A DNA stretch of 5,981 bases from NCBI GenBank assembly GCA_003219225.1, contig QHPZ01000080.1:1-5981 (forward strand), read 5' to 3'. A program made the position numbers and the translations under genes. The notes beneath the pieces are model-generated. The model saw only the letters and a program-made list of their open reading frames with translations. It did not search any database and was not told the origin of the DNA. Shown here in pieces: positions 4,746 through 5,981 of the stretch. How positions within the stretch are numbered: the stretch's first letter is position 1; each line of letters begins with the position of its first letter. Origin of the DNA: Verrucomicrobiota bacterium (GTDB taxonomy: Bacteria > Verrucomicrobiota > Verrucomicrobiia > Chthoniobacterales > UBA10450).

Positions 4746-5981
4746 TTACTGAAACTGGTCGAGCGACACGGTCGGCAAATATTCGCCCAGCTCCTGGCGT
4801 TTCCACCACGCGCCGGTTTGTCGATGTTCCGCCGCCGTCGTGAAACGATACCGGAACAAGATCGCGCGAATGTAAGGGGGCGGAGCGTTGGGAAACGGAT
4901 TGCGCGCGAACAGAGCGGTCACGTCGCTTTTGCCTTGCAACAATCGATAAACAAGGTTTTGAAACCACAGTCGCTCGCGCGGCGAGCCGAGCGCGGCAAA
5001 CCACATCTGCCAGTCGAGCCGCGGTTGATGCGGTGCGCACCAGCCGGGCGCGTGCATGACGTCGCCCGGTTTCCATTTGAATTCATAGGGCAGCCACTCG
5101 ATCCCGTCGGCGCTACCTTCGATGACGATTTCCTTGCGGTCCTTGGTCATGACGCGAAAAAGGCCGTAGCCGTTCACGATCCGAAAGCGGTCGAGAAAAC
5201 CGTAAACGCGTTCCAGCGGCCGCGGCGGCTGCGTTTCGGGTTCAAACGCGCTGTAAATCAGCCACCCATTGATCGGCACAGTGACGATCGTTACCGCGAC
5301 CGCCGTGTAGATCGACAAGCTGTGACCAAAATAATGGGACACGACAGCGCGTGTCCCTCCATGGAGGGCGCCGCGCCGTCGGCGCCAAATCGCGTCATCG
5401 ATCAGCAGCAAGCAAAGCGCGAGCGTGAGCAAATTGAAGAAGCAATAGTTGCCCGTGAGCGCGATCACGATCTGGAGAAACACGAGCAGACCGCACGCGA
5501 GCAGCCGCAACCGCCGCGGCGCCCAGATGAAAATCGGGACGACGATTTCGACGCCGAGACAAAACGCGACCGAGAAATGCTTGAACCACTCCGGGTGTTG
5601 ATCGGCCCACCAGCCGAAGATCGTGGGCAGTGGTTGTGACCAGTAGTGATAATCGAGCGCGGTCAAATCCCACCAGCATGGATCGCCACTGGTGAGCTTC
5701 ACCACGCCGGACATCACCATTAGTTTGAAAAGCAAAAATTTGAGTAAGAAAATCGCCGCGCGCGAAACCGGCGCGGCTGTAGCCGGAGTCGCCGACCCCC
5801 GCCACAACAGATCTCCCTTTGGCCAAAGCTGCCACGGCGCGAGGAAGATCGACAAGAACCCGGTCTCGAGCAGCAGAATGTCCCATTGAAAACTGAGAAA
5901 CGTTTGCCCGGCGATGGTGAGCGAGAGGTAAAAAACAAACAGTCCGCTCAGACAAATCGCGGGCGCTATGCCGGCGATCAG
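4746..5981 (-). CDS. Lipase maturation factor (LMF1)-like integral membrane protein, N terminus outside window
   Basis: 411 residues are visible, with an uninterrupted frame from the right edge (CTG at 5981) to TAA at 4746; the true start lies beyond the window. Visible family signatures in order: GQTFLSFQWDILLLETGF (residues 25-42), FLAPW, SGVVKL (91-96) followed by DLTALDYHYWSQPLP, GNYCFFNLLTLALCLLLIDD (177-196), NGYGLF (270-275), VIEGS.DG, and APHQPRLDWQMWFAAL (316-331). Several membrane helices alternate with loops. In vertebrates LMF1 is an endoplasmic-reticulum chaperone for lipases; bacterial members are common but of unproven role, so a part in lipase or envelope protein maturation is inference only. 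Residues 199-216 are encoded by a double-hairpin repeat (5336-5386). It is followed by infA after 96 bases. Confidence 0.9.
   Translation of the reverse strand: MIAGIAPAICLSGLFVFYLSLTIAGQTFLSFQWDILLLETGFLSIFLAPWQLWPKGDLLWRGSATPATAAPVSRAAIFLLKFLLFKLMVMSGVVKLTSGDPCWWDLTALDYHYWSQPLPTIFGWWADQHPEWFKHFSVAFCLGVEIVVPIFIWAPRRLRLLACGLLVFLQIVIALTGNYCFFNLLTLALCLLLIDDAIWRRRRGALHGGTRAVVSHYFGHSLSIYTAVAVTIVTVPINGWLIYSAFEPETQPPRPLERVYGFLDRFRIVNGYGLFRVMTKDRKEIVIEGSADGIEWLPYEFKWKPGDVMHAPGWCAPHQPRLDWQMWFAALGSPRERLWFQNLVYRLLQGKSDVTALFARNPFPNAPPPYIRAILFRYRFTTAAEHRQTGAWWKRQELGEYLPTVSLDQFQ
5336..5386. repeat. Double-hairpin palindromic element inside the LMF-like gene (copy 2)
   Basis: On the plus strand: GGGACACG (5336-5343) pairs with CGTGTCCC (5350-5357) over a 6-base loop; a perfect 14-bp palindrome CCCTCCATGGAGGG lies at 5355-5368; GGCGCCG (5367-5373) pairs with CGGCGCC (5380-5386) over a 6-base loop. 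The order, stem composition and central palindrome (TCCATGGA here, TCCGCGGA in copy 1) match the element at 178-220 read in reverse. It is 51 bases long, a multiple of three, and encodes an arginine/glycine-rich loop (RRRRGALHGG...) between membrane segments, so the frame stays open. Confidence 0.7.

Noticed and set aside
4818..5639. Long plus-strand open frame (273 codons) opposite the LMF-like gene
   Set aside because: The minus strand carries clear family motifs throughout; the plus-strand translation is Arg/Gln-rich low-complexity-like sequence, typical of an antisense frame in GC-rich DNA.

Overview
The window is GC-rich bacterial DNA that reads like a member of the Verrucomicrobiota, possibly a soil Chthoniobacterales/Udaeobacter-type genome. 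That placement is inference from remembered protein styles (the HNH protein opening with VLVLNRLWQAVNIC, a tandem pair of PilT-like ATPases, a lipase-maturation-factor-like membrane protein); no marker gene here proves it. Apart from the tail of a respiratory complex I gene at the left edge, all genes lie on the minus strand.

Layout, left to right. (1) 1-177 (+): last 58 residues of an antiporter-like complex I subunit (NuoM or NuoN). (2) 178-220: a compact double-hairpin repeat filling the gap between two convergent genes. (3) 228-782 (-): an HNH-nuclease-family protein whose nuclease core appears to have an in-frame deletion. (4) 890-4247 (-): a tightly packed gene string, probably one operon. 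In transcription order it holds a DUF883/YqjD-like membrane-anchored helical protein, a YqjE/Holin-X-like two-helix membrane protein, a small unclassified membrane protein, and two tandem PilT/PilU-type ATPases. Gaps are 14, -43, 18 and 15 bases. (5) 4248-4430: a 183-base leader between infA and this operon with two clear inverted repeats. (6) 4431-4649 (-): infA, translation initiation factor IF-1, exactly 72 residues. (7) 4650-4745: a short gap with a small hairpin and a possible infA promoter. (8) 4746-5981 (-): a lipase maturation factor-like integral membrane protein whose N terminus lies beyond the right edge.

How the parts may work together: the two PilT-like ATPases are expected to power pilus retraction (twitching, adhesion or DNA uptake) from the inner face of the cytoplasmic membrane. 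The three small genes ahead of them resemble the E. coli yqjD-yqjE envelope/stress module, so membrane-associated stress proteins may be co-expressed with the retraction motors. No pilus structural or assembly gene is in the window.

The most unusual observations are two: the HNH protein lacks the segment that should carry the HNH asparagine, last histidine region and second zinc cysteine pair; and a second copy of the double-hairpin element sits, inverted and exactly 51 bp (17 codons) long, inside the lipase maturation factor reading frame. This resembles a palindromic repeat element inserted into a coding sequence. I see no CRISPR array, RNA gene, transposase or defence system.
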